From Caulobacter segnis (GTDB lineage Bacteria > Pseudomonadota > Alphaproteobacteria > Caulobacterales > Caulobacteraceae): a DNA stretch of 64,000 nt. Positions 32,004 through 40,297 of the stretch are shown piece after piece (the first letter of the stretch is position 1; each line of letters starts with the position of its first letter). The notes under the pieces are model-generated. The model made no database searches. It was not told the DNA's origin and saw only the letters and a list, made by a program, of their open reading frames with translations. The translations under genes and the position numbers were made by a program. Where the stretch lies: assembly GCF_019931575.1 (NCBI RefSeq), contig NZ_CP082923.1, forward strand, positions 5,084,001-5,148,000, written 5' to 3'.

Positions 32004-32467
32004 TCGATTTTCTGGTGGCGCACTTCAACCTGGTGCGCGGTCTGCACATCCTGTCGGTCATCGCCTTCATGGCCGGGATGCTCTACCTGCCGCGCCTGTT
32101 CGTCTATCACACCAAGGCCGCCCCGGGCTCGGAGATGGACGAGACCTTCAAGGTCATGGAGCGCCGCTTGCTGCGCGGGATCATCAACCCGGCTTCGATC
32201 GCCACGGCGGTGTTCGGCCTGGGCTTGATCCTGGCCGACAGCGCCATCCGCGGCTGGAGCTTCCTGCTGGAACCGTGGATGGCCACCAAGCTGGTCGCCC
32301 TGATCGGCCTCTATGGCTGGCACGGCTTCCTGTCGGCCTCGCGCAAGAAGTTCGAGCGTGGCCAGAACGTCCGCTCGGAAAAGTTCTGGCGGATCACCAA
32401 CGAGATCCCGTTCGTGCTGGCGATCGTCATCGTTATCTCGGTGACGACGAAGTTCCTGAACCACTGA
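32000..32467 (+). CDS. hemJ: HemJ protoporphyrinogen oxidase
   Basis: HemJ is the membrane-bound enzyme that oxidises protoporphyrinogen IX in most alphaproteobacteria. The 155-residue protein has about four membrane helices and the family N-terminal motif LHILSVIAFMAGMLYLPRLF with the conserved His, then the MERRLLRGI segment. The start is GTG at 32000, again in a GTGA overlap with the preceding stop, with AGGGAG upstream. hemE, hemH and hemJ thus encode consecutive late steps except HemF/HemN. Confidence 0.92.
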   Translation: MIDFLVAHFNLVRGLHILSVIAFMAGMLYLPRLFVYHTKAAPGSEMDETFKVMERRLLRGIINPASIATAVFGLGLILADSAIRGWSFLLEPWMATKLVALIGLYGWHGFLSASRKKFERGQNVRSEKFWRITNEIPFVLAIVIVISVTTKFLNH

Positions 32468-32731
32468 GGGTATGGCCGGCGCTTGACCGGTCGTCCTCAG
32501 CGTGGTTTGGATCCAGGGAAGTTCGGATTTTCCGGACTCCCTCTCTACGGACTGGCGCCCGTCCTGGCGCGCCCCGCGAGCGATCCGCTCCAAGGTCCGA
32601 CCCCCGAACGATCCGCGTCATCGTCAACCGACGCGCTCGCCTGGTCCGTCCCCGTGGGCAGACCGGCGTGACCATCGAAGTCTTACCGGCCGGACTCCGC
32701 CTTGGGTCCGCGCCCACCCTTGAGTCTTGTC
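32468..32731 (+). other. Leader region of rho
   Basis: The 264 bp between hemJ and rho contain no credible gene. The strand towards rho is rich in C and poor in G in places (for example around 32600-32640), as expected of Rho-loading sites, and an imperfect hairpin lies at about 32516-32543. In other bacteria rho is autoregulated by termination in a long leader; the same is plausible here. Confidence 0.4.
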
Positions 32732-34156
32732 ATGACCGAAGAAACCGAAAACGAAATCCCGGCTGCTGAAGAAGCGGCCACCGAAGAGACCGTCGAGGTC
32801 GTCGATACGACCGCCGAAGCCGCCGCCGAGGCGGAAGGCGAGGGCGACGACGACGGCTCCGGCATCGCCGAGGCCGTCGCGGCCCTAGGCCTGAAGTCCA
32901 TGTCCCTGCAGGAGCTGAAGGAGAAATCCCCGGCCGACCTGCTGGCGTTCGCCGAGACCTTCGAGGTTGAGAACGCCAACTCCATGCGCAAGCAGGACAT
33001 GATGTTCGCGATCCTGAAGACCCTCGCCGAGGAAGGCGTGGAGATCTCGGGCTCGGGCACCATGGAAGTGCTGCAGGACGGCTTCGGCTTCCTGCGCTCG
33101 CCGGAAGCCAACTACCTGCCGGGCCCGGACGACATCTACGTCTCGCCGTCGCAGATCCGGAAGTATGGCCTGCGCACCGGCGACAGCGTCGACGGCGCTA
33201 TCCGCTCGCCGCGCGAGGGCGAGCGCTATTTCGCCCTGACCAACGTCTCGAAGATCAATTTCGAGAGCCCCGAGAACGTGCGCCACAAGGTGCACTTCGA
33301 CAACCTGACGCCGCTCTATCCCGAAGAGCGCCTGCACATGGAGCTGCCCGATCCGACCATCAAGGATCGCTCGGGCCGCGTCATCGACATCGTCGCTCCG
33401 CTCGGCAAGGGCCAGCGCTGCCTGATCGTCGCCCCGCCGCGCGTGGGTAAGACGGTCATGCTGCAGAACATCGCCAAGTCGATCGAGACCAACCACCCCG
33501 AGTGCTACCTGATCGTCCTCTTGATCGACGAGCGCCCGGAAGAAGTCACCGACATGCAGCGCACGGTGAAGGGCGAGGTCATCGCCTCGACCTTCGACGA
33601 GCCGGCGACCCGCCACGTCCAGGTGGCCGAGATGGTCATCGAGAAGGCCAAGCGTCTGGTCGAGCACAAGCGCGACGTCGTCATCCTGCTGGACTCGGTC
33701 ACCCGTCTGGGCCGCGCCTACAACACCACCGTCCCGTCGTCGGGCAAGGTGCTGACCGGCGGTGTCGACGCCAACGCCCTGCAGCGCCCGAAGCGCTTCT
33801 TCGGCGCGGCGCGGAATGTTGAAGAGGGCGGTTCGCTCTCGATCATCGCCACGGCCCTGATCGACACCGGCAGCCGCATGGACGAAGTCATCTTCGAAGA
33901 GTTCAAGGGCACCGGTAACTCGGAAATCGTCCTCGATCGTAAGGTCGCCGACAAGCGCATCTTCCCGGCCATCGACGTGCTCAAGTCGGGCACCCGCAAG
34001 GAAGAGCTCATCACCCCGAAGGATCAGCTGCAGAAGACCTACGTCCTGCGCCGCATCCTCAACCCGATGGGCGCCTCGGACGCGATCGAGTTCCTGCTGG
34101 ACAAGCTGCGCCAGTCGAAGACGAACGGCGACTTCTTCCAGTCTATGAACACCTGA
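32732..34156 (+). CDS. rho: Transcription termination factor Rho
   Basis: Rho is the hexameric RNA translocase that terminates untranslated transcripts. The 474-residue protein has an acidic, Ala/Glu-rich extension (about 1-50) before the Rho N-terminal helix bundle. The cold-shock RNA-binding domain (GFGFLRSPEANYLPGPDDIY) and the RecA-like motor with Walker A (APPRVGKT, about 236-243) and Q-loop/R-loop segments follow. The C-terminal MGASDAIEFLLDKL is typical. The ATG at 32732 is preferred over an upstream TTG-led extension. A strong terminator follows. Confidence 0.96.
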   Translation: MTEETENEIPAAEEAATEETVEVVDTTAEAAAEAEGEGDDDGSGIAEAVAALGLKSMSLQELKEKSPADLLAFAETFEVENANSMRKQDMMFAILKTLAEEGVEISGSGTMEVLQDGFGFLRSPEANYLPGPDDIYVSPSQIRKYGLRTGDSVDGAIRSPREGERYFALTNVSKINFESPENVRHKVHFDNLTPLYPEERLHMELPDPTIKDRSGRVIDIVAPLGKGQRCLIVAPPRVGKTVMLQNIAKSIETNHPECYLIVLLIDERPEEVTDMQRTVKGEVIASTFDEPATRHVQVAEMVIEKAKRLVEHKRDVVILLDSVTRLGRAYNTTVPSSGKVLTGGVDANALQRPKRFFGAARNVEEGGSLSIIATALIDTGSRMDEVIFEEFKGTGNSEIVLDRKVADKRIFPAIDVLKSGTRKEELITPKDQLQKTYVLRRILNPMGASDAIEFLLDKLRQSKTNGDFFQSMNT

Positions 34157-34182
34157 GTCCAACCAGACTCATTCGATACGAG

Positions 34183-34215
34183 AAAGGCCCCGGTAGCACC
34201 GGGGCCTTTTTGTTG
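34183..34215. terminator. Strong intrinsic terminator after rho
   Basis: A perfect 12-bp stem (34183-34194 with 34198-34209, AAAGGCCCCGGT) with a 3-nt loop is followed by a T-run. It separates rho from the convergent quinone oxidoreductase gene and can serve both strands. Confidence 0.93.
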
Positions 34216-34239
34216 TCGGTCCGATCGGTGTTGCCAGCC

Positions 34240-35205
34240 CTACGGAATGAGCAAGGTCGCTCCGGTCGTCTTGCGGCCTTCCAGCGCCTCGTGCGCGGTG
34301 CGCGCCTCCGCGAGAGGGAAGGTCTGGCCGATGTCGATCTTCACCGCGCCCGAGGCGAGAACGGCGAACAGCGCCTGGGCGCTCTCGTCCAGTTCCTCGG
34401 TCGTGGCGATGTAGTCGAACAGGCGCGGGCGCGTGACGAACAGAGACTTGCCCGACAGCTCCAGCGGCGCGAACGGCGGGACCGGGCCCGAGGCGTTGCC
34501 GAAGGTGACCAGCACGCCGCGGCGGGCCAGGCTCTTGAAGCTGGCGTCCCAGGTATCCTTGCCGACGCCATCATAGACGACCGCCACGCCCTTGCCGCCC
34601 GTGAGCTCGCCGACGCGGACGGCGACGTCCTCGTGGCTGTAGTCGATCACATGGTCCGCGCCGAGATCGCGGGCGAGGGCGACCTTGGCCGCGCCGCCAG
34701 CCGTGGCGATGATGGTCGCGCCCAGGGCCTTGCACCACTGCACCAGGATTTGACCGACGCCGCCGGCGGCCGCGTGGACCAGGACGAGGTCGCCGGGTTT
34801 CACGTGGAAACACCGGCGGACCAGGAATTCGGCGGTCATGCCTTTGAGCATCACCGCCGCCGCCGTCTCCAGGCTGACGCCCTCGGGGACCTTGACCGCG
34901 CGCTCGGCCGGAACGACCGCGGCCTCGCTATAGGCGCCCATGGTCCCGTTGTAGGCGACGCGGTCGCCGACCTGGAACCGGGTGACGCCATCGCCCAGGG
35001 CCTCGACGACGCCTGCCGCCTCCAGCCCGATCACCGCTGGCATCTTCAGCGGATAGAGACCCGAGCGGTGATAGGTGTCGATATAGTTCAGGCCCACCGC
35101 TTGGTGCCGGACCAGGATCTGGCCGGCGGCCGGCGAGGGGACGGGCAGCTCGACGGCCTCGAGGACCTCGGGGCCGCCGGAGCGAACCGCCTGGATCGCC
35201 AGCAT
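34240..35205 (-). CDS. NADPH:quinone oxidoreductase (zeta-crystallin-like MDR)
   Basis: The 321-residue medium-chain reductase has a GroES-like N-terminal domain (GLNYIDTYHRSGLYP, the MDR quinone-reductase signature) and a Rossmann domain with AAAGGVGQILVQWCKALGA. There are no zinc ligands, which fits QOR enzymes that reduce quinones with NADPH. The ATG shares one base with the stop of the upstream hydrolase (TGATG), so the two are coupled. A degenerate parS site overlaps the CFHVKPG codons. Confidence 0.9.
   Translation of the reverse strand: MLAIQAVRSGGPEVLEAVELPVPSPAAGQILVRHQAVGLNYIDTYHRSGLYPLKMPAVIGLEAAGVVEALGDGVTRFQVGDRVAYNGTMGAYSEAAVVPAERAVKVPEGVSLETAAAVMLKGMTAEFLVRRCFHVKPGDLVLVHAAAGGVGQILVQWCKALGATIIATAGGAAKVALARDLGADHVIDYSHEDVAVRVGELTGGKGVAVVYDGVGKDTWDASFKSLARRGVLVTFGNASGPVPPFAPLELSGKSLFVTRPRLFDYIATTEELDESAQALFAVLASGAVKIDIGQTFPLAEARTAHEALEGRKTTGATLLIP
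34797..34810 (-). other. Degenerate parS-like site in quinone reductase gene
   Basis: On the minus strand TTTCCACGTGAAAC matches 12 of 14 bases of GTTTCACGTGAAAC. It is inside a coding sequence and may bind ParB weakly. Confidence 0.4.
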
Positions 35206-35915
35206 CAGGCCGGGTCCTTCTGGGCCAGGGCCTTCTGGAAGAAGGTCAGGCTGCGGCCGTTGGCCTTGGCCGCGTCGGCCGCGTCGTAGTGCGCGCCGCC
35301 CTCGCGCGCGAAGGCGTGGTCGCGGCCGGCATAGGTGTGGATCTCGATCTGCGGGTGATCCTTCAGCGCGTTGAGGATAACCTGCTGGGCTTCCGGCGGG
35401 ACGAACTGGTCCTTCTCGGCGATGTGCATCAGCAGCGGGTGGTTCAGCTTCTCGGCCTCGCCGACATGCTTCTCGACGCCGACCCCGTAGTAGGAGACCG
35501 AGGCGTCGACGTCCGTGCGGGTGGCGGTCAGGAAGGCCAGCAGGCCGCCCAGGCAATAGCCGACCGCGCCGACCTTGCCGTTGACGCCGTTCAGCTTGCG
35601 GGCCGCAGCGATGGTCGCGGCGATGTCGCCGACGCCGGCGTCCACGTCGAACGCGTTGAACAGCTCAAAGGCCCGCTTCCACTCGGCCTCGGACTGGTCG
35701 GTGATGTCGATCCCGGGCTCGATCCGCCAGAACAGGTCGGGCACGATCGCGACATAGCCTTGGGCGGCCAGGCCGTCGGCGATGTCGCGCATCACCTTGT
35801 TGACGCCGAAGATCTCCTGGATCACGACGATGGCGGGGGCGCTGACTGCCTGGGGCCGCGCCACATAGGCCGAGAAGGCGCCGTCAGGCGTGGTGATCGT
35901 GAGGGTCTCGCTCAT
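35205..35915 (-). CDS. Dienelactone hydrolase family protein
   Basis: The 236-residue alpha/beta hydrolase has the dienelactone-hydrolase nucleophile elbow with cysteine (GYCLGG), the acid in MHIAEKDQFVPPE, and the histidine in YAGRDHAFAREGG. Such enzymes open lactones in aromatic degradation, but many family members have other ester substrates. The ATG at 35915 has a GGAGAG site and is preferred over an upstream in-frame start. It is the first gene of a two-gene operon with the quinone reductase. Confidence 0.9.
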   Translation of the reverse strand: MSETLTITTPDGAFSAYVARPQAVSAPAIVVIQEIFGVNKVMRDIADGLAAQGYVAIVPDLFWRIEPGIDITDQSEAEWKRAFELFNAFDVDAGVGDIAATIAAARKLNGVNGKVGAVGYCLGGLLAFLTATRTDVDASVSYYGVGVEKHVGEAEKLNHPLLMHIAEKDQFVPPEAQQVILNALKDHPQIEIHTYAGRDHAFAREGGAHYDAADAAKANGRSLTFFQKALAQKDPA

Positions 35916-36044
35916 CGCAGCTCTCCGTCCCTTACTGGGTCCCAAATAATCCGGACCAATGTGACTTTCGACCAAAGCGCTCTAACCTGCGCCGACGGGC
36001 TTGCCCCATAACAATATCGTGCCCTGACCGAAGGGAACCACCCG

Positions 36045-36287
36045 ATGAAGATGACCATCGAGATCGACTGCACGCCCGTCGAGGCGCGGGCCTTTCTAGG
36101 CCTTCCGGATGTCAGTGGCTTGAACGAGCACCTGGTCAAGGAAATGCAGAACCGCATGGACGCCAACATGGCGATGCTGGCGCCCGAGGAACTGCTGAAG
36201 AACTGGATGGCGTTCGGCGCCGGCGCCCAGGAGCAGTTCCGCAAACTGATGACGGCCGCCGCCGGCGCGGCCGCTGGGAAGCCCTGA
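36045..36287 (+). CDS. DUF6489 family small protein
   Basis: This 80-residue cytosolic protein (MKMTIEIDCTPVEARAFLGL..., ending in an Ala/Gly-rich helix) matches the DUF6489 family, a small conserved alphaproteobacterial protein of unknown function. A central helix (NEHLVKEMQNRMDANMAML) resembles phasin-like or structural helices, but nothing more can be claimed. It is 4 bp upstream of mnmE and therefore likely in its operon. Confidence 0.75.
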   Translation: MKMTIEIDCTPVEARAFLGLPDVSGLNEHLVKEMQNRMDANMAMLAPEELLKNWMAFGAGAQEQFRKLMTAAAGAAAGKP

Positions 36288-36291
36288 ACGC

Positions 36292-37632
36292 ATGACGGAT
36301 ACGATCTTCGCCCTGGCCACGGCGGCCGGGCGAGCGGCGGTGGCCGTGGTGCGCGTGTCGGGTCCGGCGACCCTGTCGACGGTCGAGGCCCTCACGGGAA
36401 AACCGCCCAAGCCGCGCCTGGCTGCTCTGCGCAAGCTTCGTCACGGCGGTGTCGAGCTGGACGAGGCTCTGGTCCTGCGGTTCGAGGGACCGGCCAGCTA
36501 TACGGGCGAGGATAGCGCCGAGTTTCACGTGCATGGCGGGCGCGCCGTCGTCGAGGCGCTGCTGTCGGCCCTGATCGAGCTGGGCCTGCGCCTGGCCGAG
36601 CCGGGCGAGTTCACCCGTCGCGCTTTCGAGAACGGCAAGCTGGACCTGGCCCAGGCCGAGGGGGTCGCCGACCTGATCGACGCCGAGACCGAGGCCCAGC
36701 GCCGGCAGGCCTTGGGCCAGGTCGGTGGGGCGCTGAGCCAGCGCTACGACCGCTGGCGCGATCTGCTGGTCCAGTCGCTGGCCATGCTGGAAGCGGCCGT
36801 CGACTTTCCCGACGAGGACCTGCCGGAGGAGGTGGCCGAGCGGGCCCGTCCGGGGCTGCGGATCCTGAGCGCTGAACTGGAGGCGGCCCTGGCCGATGTT
36901 TCGCGTGGCCGCCGCGTGCGGGACGGTTTCCGCATCGCCCTGGTCGGCGCGCCGAACGCTGGCAAGAGCACTCTCCTGAACGGCTTGGTCGAGCGCGACG
37001 CGGCGATCGTCACCGATACGCCGGGTACGACCCGGGACGTCATCGAGGTCCCCTTGGTGCTGGGCGGCTACAAGGTCCTGCTCGCCGACACCGCCGGGAT
37101 CCGCGAAACGGCCGATGCGATCGAAGCCGAGGGTGTCCGCCGGGCGCGGGCCTGGGCTGAGGATGCCGACCTAAGGCTTTGGGTCGTCGATGGGTTTCAC
37201 GTGAAACATACAGTGAAGCTTGAGGAGGGGGTTCGGCGCGGCGACTGGCTGGTGCTGAACAAGGCCGACATCGCCGAGCCGTCGACGCTCGATGAAGCCG
37301 AGCGGAGATGGGCGGGGGAGGGCCTTCGGGTCCTGCGCCTGTCGGCCCGCTCGGCCGATGCGGTGACCGAGGTTCGCGACGCCCTGTCCGCCCATGTGGC
37401 CGACGCCCTGTCCGGCGCGGAATTCCCGGCGGCGACCCGCCTGCGCCACGCCGAACGTCTCCGAGAGGCTCAGGATTATTTGGCCAGGGCCCTGTCGGAA
37501 GTGGGGCTGGAGGTGGAACTGGCCGCCGAAGACGTGCGTCTGGCCGCGCGCGCCCTGGAGAAGATCACTGGCCGGGTCGATCCCGAGGATGTGCTGGGCC
37601 GCGTCTTTTCGACATTCTGCATCGGCAAGTGA
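36292..37632 (+). CDS. mnmE: tRNA modification GTPase MnmE
   Basis: MnmE, with MnmG, places carboxymethylaminomethyl groups on wobble uridine 34 of tRNAs. The 446-residue protein has the N-terminal folate-binding domain (DTIFALATAAGRAAVAVVR-type start, AEFHVHGG), the GTPase G1 GAPNAGKST at about 219-227, the G3 DTAGIRE and the NKAD motif. The C-terminal CIGK carries the conserved cysteine. A perfect 14-bp parS core (37194-37207) is embedded in the GTPase domain and read as FHVKHT. mnmG follows after a 168-bp gap with two more parS sites. Confidence 0.96.
   Translation: MTDTIFALATAAGRAAVAVVRVSGPATLSTVEALTGKPPKPRLAALRKLRHGGVELDEALVLRFEGPASYTGEDSAEFHVHGGRAVVEALLSALIELGLRLAEPGEFTRRAFENGKLDLAQAEGVADLIDAETEAQRRQALGQVGGALSQRYDRWRDLLVQSLAMLEAAVDFPDEDLPEEVAERARPGLRILSAELEAALADVSRGRRVRDGFRIALVGAPNAGKSTLLNGLVERDAAIVTDTPGTTRDVIEVPLVLGGYKVLLADTAGIRETADAIEAEGVRRARAWAEDADLRLWVVDGFHVKHTVKLEEGVRRGDWLVLNKADIAEPSTLDEAERRWAGEGLRVLRLSARSADAVTEVRDALSAHVADALSGAEFPAATRLRHAERLREAQDYLARALSEVGLEVELAAEDVRLAARALEKITGRVDPEDVLGRVFSTFCIGK
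37194..37207. other. parS site inside mnmE
   Basis: GTTTCACGTGAAAC is a perfect ParB core. The base after it (A) also fits the extended 16-bp consensus. It lies 3.1 kb upstream of parA. Confidence 0.93.
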
Positions 37633-37633
37633 T

Positions 37634-37647
37634 GTTCCACGTGAAAC
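37634..37647. other. parS site after mnmE
   Basis: GTTCCACGTGAAAC has one change from the perfect core and begins 2 bp after the mnmE stop. It is preceded by T, as in the extended consensus. Confidence 0.85.
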
Positions 37648-37691
37648 CTTCCCCATATTGTCCACAGCACGCTCACAGCTGTGCCGTGGGC

Positions 37692-37705
37692 GTTTCACGT
37701 GAAAC
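37692..37705. other. parS site between mnmE and mnmG
   Basis: GTTTCACGTGAAAC is a perfect core, extended to a 16-bp palindrome by C and G at the ends (37691-37706). It lies in the 168-bp intergenic gap and is probably a principal ParB nucleation site. Confidence 0.93.
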
Positions 37706-37800
37706 GCCAGGGAGTCGCATCGACCCGATCGGCTGATTGGCGTATATGTCGAGTCCAGCGCCCCCGCAGGTCCGGGGGCGTTCGCATTGAGGCGAGTTCG

Positions 37801-39657
37801 TTGTCCAACACCTGGGATGTCATTGTCATCGGCGGCGGTCACGCCGGCTGCGAGGCGGCGGCCGCCTCGGCGCGCACGGGCGCGCGCACCCTGCTGCTGA
37901 CCCACAAGCTGGAAACCATTGGCGAGATGTCCTGCAACCCGGCCATCGGCGGCCTGGGCAAGGGTCACCTGGTCCGCGAGATTGACGCCCTGGACGGCGT
38001 CATGGGCCGCATGGCCGACAAGGCTGGCATCCAGTTCCGGATGCTGAACCGCTCCAAGGGACCGGCCGTTCGCGGTCCGCGCGCCCAGATCGACCGCAAG
38101 CTCTATCGCGAGGCGATGCAGGCCGAGCTGGCCGCCACGGAAAACCTCGACATCATCGCCGCCGCCGCCGAGGACCTGATCGTCGAGGATGGACGAGTGG
38201 CCGGCGCGATCGACGGGGAGGGGCGGGCGTACCGCGCTTCCCGGGTGATCCTGACCACCGGCACCTTCCTGAAGGGCGTGATCCATCTGGGCGAGACCCG
38301 CACCCCGGCCGGACGGGTGGGCGACCAGCCCTCGATCGGCCTGTCGGATCGCCTGTACGGCCTGGATTTCCAGATGGGCCGGCTGAAGACCGGTACGCCT
38401 GCGCGCCTGGACGGCAAGACCATCGCCTGGGACCGCCTGGACAGTCAGGCCGCCGACGACGAGCCGGTCCCGTTCTCGTATCTGAACGACAGGATCGACA
38501 TCCCGCAGATCGCCTGCGGCGTCACCTTCACCACCGAAGAGACCCATCGGATCATCGCCGAACGGCTGAGCGAATCCCTGGTCTATGGCGGCCGCGCCAC
38601 GGGGATCGGTCCGCGCTATTGCCCGTCGATCGAGGACAAGGTCGTCCGCTTCGCCGACAAGACCAGCCACCAGATCTTCCTGGAGCCGGAAGGCCTGGAC
38701 GACGACACGGTGTATCCGAACGGCATCTCCACCTCGGTTTCGGAAGAAACCCAACTGCTGTTCCTGCGCACGATCCCCGGCCTCGAGAACGTCGAGGTGA
38801 TCCGCTACGGCTATGCGATCGAATATGACTATGTCGATCCGCGCGAGCTCTACGCCACGCTGGAGACCAAGCGCCTGCCGGGCCTGTATCTGGCCGGACA
38901 GATCAACGGCACCACGGGTTACGAGGAGGCGGGCGCGCAAGGCCTGGTCGCTGGCCTGAACGCGGCCCTGGCCGTGCAGGGCCGCGAGCCCGCCGTCTTC
39001 GCCCGCGACGAGGCCTATATCGGCGTGATGATCGACGACCTGGTCACCCGGGGCGTCACCGAGCCCTATCGGATGTTCACCAGCCGGGCCGAGTTCCGCC
39101 TGACCCTGCGCGCCGACAACGCCGACCAGCGCCTGACCGATCGTGGCGTCGCCCTGGGCGTGGTCGGCGACACCCGCGCTCAGGCCTGGGCCGAGAAGAA
39201 GGCGCGACTGGAAGCGGCGCGCACCTTCGCCCGCTCGGTCAGCCTGACCCCGAACGAGGCCGTGAAGGCCGGGTTCAAGGTCAACAGCGACGGCGTGCGC
39301 CGCGACGTCTTCGCCATGCTCGCCTATCCGGATGTGACACTCGATGACCTCGGCCGCATCTGGCCCGAGGTTTTCACGTGGAACACTGATGTCCGCGAGC
39401 AGATCGAGATCGAGGCGGCCTATGCCGGCTATCTCGACCGCCAACGCGCCGACGCCGAGTCGCTGCGCAAGGACGAGGATCTGCGCCTACCGGCCGATCT
39501 CGACTATGCCGACATCGGCAGCCTGTCGAACGAGGTGCGCGAGAAGCTGGCCCGCGTGCGGCCCCTGACCCTGGGCCAGGCGGCCCGCATCGAGGGTGTC
39601 ACGCCCGGCGCGCTGACCGCGCTGCTGGCCCATGTGAGGCGCGGCCGTGCAGCCTGA
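37801..39657 (+). CDS. mnmG: tRNA uridine-5-carboxymethylaminomethyl modification enzyme MnmG (GidA)
   Basis: MnmG is the FAD-dependent partner of MnmE. From a TTG start at 37801 (GAGGCGAG upstream, no in-frame ATG nearby) the 618-residue protein begins SNTWDVIVIGGGHAGCEAA, the FAD site. Further signatures are ETIGEMSCNPAIGG, KGPAVRGPRAQID and YCPSIEDKVVRF. The C-terminal domain that contacts MnmE and tRNA is complete. It overlaps rsmG by 11 bp and contains a weak parS-like site. Confidence 0.95.
   Translation: MSNTWDVIVIGGGHAGCEAAAASARTGARTLLLTHKLETIGEMSCNPAIGGLGKGHLVREIDALDGVMGRMADKAGIQFRMLNRSKGPAVRGPRAQIDRKLYREAMQAELAATENLDIIAAAAEDLIVEDGRVAGAIDGEGRAYRASRVILTTGTFLKGVIHLGETRTPAGRVGDQPSIGLSDRLYGLDFQMGRLKTGTPARLDGKTIAWDRLDSQAADDEPVPFSYLNDRIDIPQIACGVTFTTEETHRIIAERLSESLVYGGRATGIGPRYCPSIEDKVVRFADKTSHQIFLEPEGLDDDTVYPNGISTSVSEETQLLFLRTIPGLENVEVIRYGYAIEYDYVDPRELYATLETKRLPGLYLAGQINGTTGYEEAGAQGLVAGLNAALAVQGREPAVFARDEAYIGVMIDDLVTRGVTEPYRMFTSRAEFRLTLRADNADQRLTDRGVALGVVGDTRAQAWAEKKARLEAARTFARSVSLTPNEAVKAGFKVNSDGVRRDVFAMLAYPDVTLDDLGRIWPEVFTWNTDVREQIEIEAAYAGYLDRQRADAESLRKDEDLRLPADLDYADIGSLSNEVREKLARVRPLTLGQAARIEGVTPGALTALLAHVRRGRAA
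39371..39384. other. Degenerate parS-like site inside mnmG
   Basis: TTTTCACGTGGAAC matches 12 of 14 bases of the core and keeps the CACGTG centre. It is in a coding sequence 0.9 kb upstream of parA. Confidence 0.55.
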
Positions 39658-40297
39658 AGCGCTTCTCGCTGAGCCCCCGGTGCTGGACGCGCTTGGTTAC
39701 CAAGCCCTTACCGGCGCCTCTGACGCCCAGATCGCTGATCTGACGCGCTACCAGGACCTGTTGGCCGAGTGGAATGAGGTCATGAACCTCGTCGGCCCGC
39801 TGACCATCGCCACCTACTGGACCCGCCACGCCCTGGACAGCTCGCAGCTGCTGGCGCTGGCGCCCGAGGCGCGCACCTGGGCCGATCTCGGCGCGGGCGC
39901 CGGTCTGCCCGGGGTCGTGCTGGCCATACTCCTGAAAGGGCAGGAGGGCGCCAAGGTCCATCTCGTGGAGAGCATGACCAAGCGTTGCCGCTTCCTGGAG
40001 GTCTCCGCCCAGGCGCTGGACCTGCCCGTCGAGATCCACAATGTCCGGGCCGAGACACTGAAGCTGAAGGTCGACGTCGTCACCGCGCGGGCCTGCGCGC
40101 CGATGACCAAGCTTCTCGGCTTCGCCGAACCCTATCTGCATCGCGGAGCGACCGGCCTGTTCCTCAAGGGACAGGACGTCGCGACCGAACTGACCGAGGC
40201 CCGCAAGGCCTGGTCGTTCGCCAGCGAGCTGCTTCCCAGTCAAAGCGACCCGCGTGGCCGCATCGTTCAAGTGAAGAGGCTTTCCCGTGTCCGCTAA
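39647..40297 (+). CDS. rsmG: 16S rRNA (guanine-527-N7)-methyltransferase RsmG (GidB)
   Basis: RsmG methylates G527 of 16S rRNA. The 216-residue enzyme has NEVMNLVGPLTI, the SAM-binding DLGAGAGLPGVVLAI, and the CRFLEV and ARACAPM motifs. The start is GTG at 39647, overlapping the end of mnmG by 11 bp. Its last 11 bp overlap the parA start. The order mnmE-mnmG-rsmG-parA-parB is conserved near bacterial origins. Confidence 0.94.
   Translation: MQPEALLAEPPVLDALGYQALTGASDAQIADLTRYQDLLAEWNEVMNLVGPLTIATYWTRHALDSSQLLALAPEARTWADLGAGAGLPGVVLAILLKGQEGAKVHLVESMTKRCRFLEVSAQALDLPVEIHNVRAETLKLKVDVVTARACAPMTKLLGFAEPYLHRGATGLFLKGQDVATELTEARKAWSFASELLPSQSDPRGRIVQVKRLSRVR

Noticed and set aside
36522..36531. 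GTTTCACGTG half parS site early in mnmE
   Set aside because: Only 11 of 14 bases match, and the bases encode the conserved MnmE motif FHVHGG, so chance and protein constraint explain it.
37171..39444. Minus-strand open frame opposite mnmE and mnmG
   Set aside because: Both real genes have all family motifs; the opposite frame has none.
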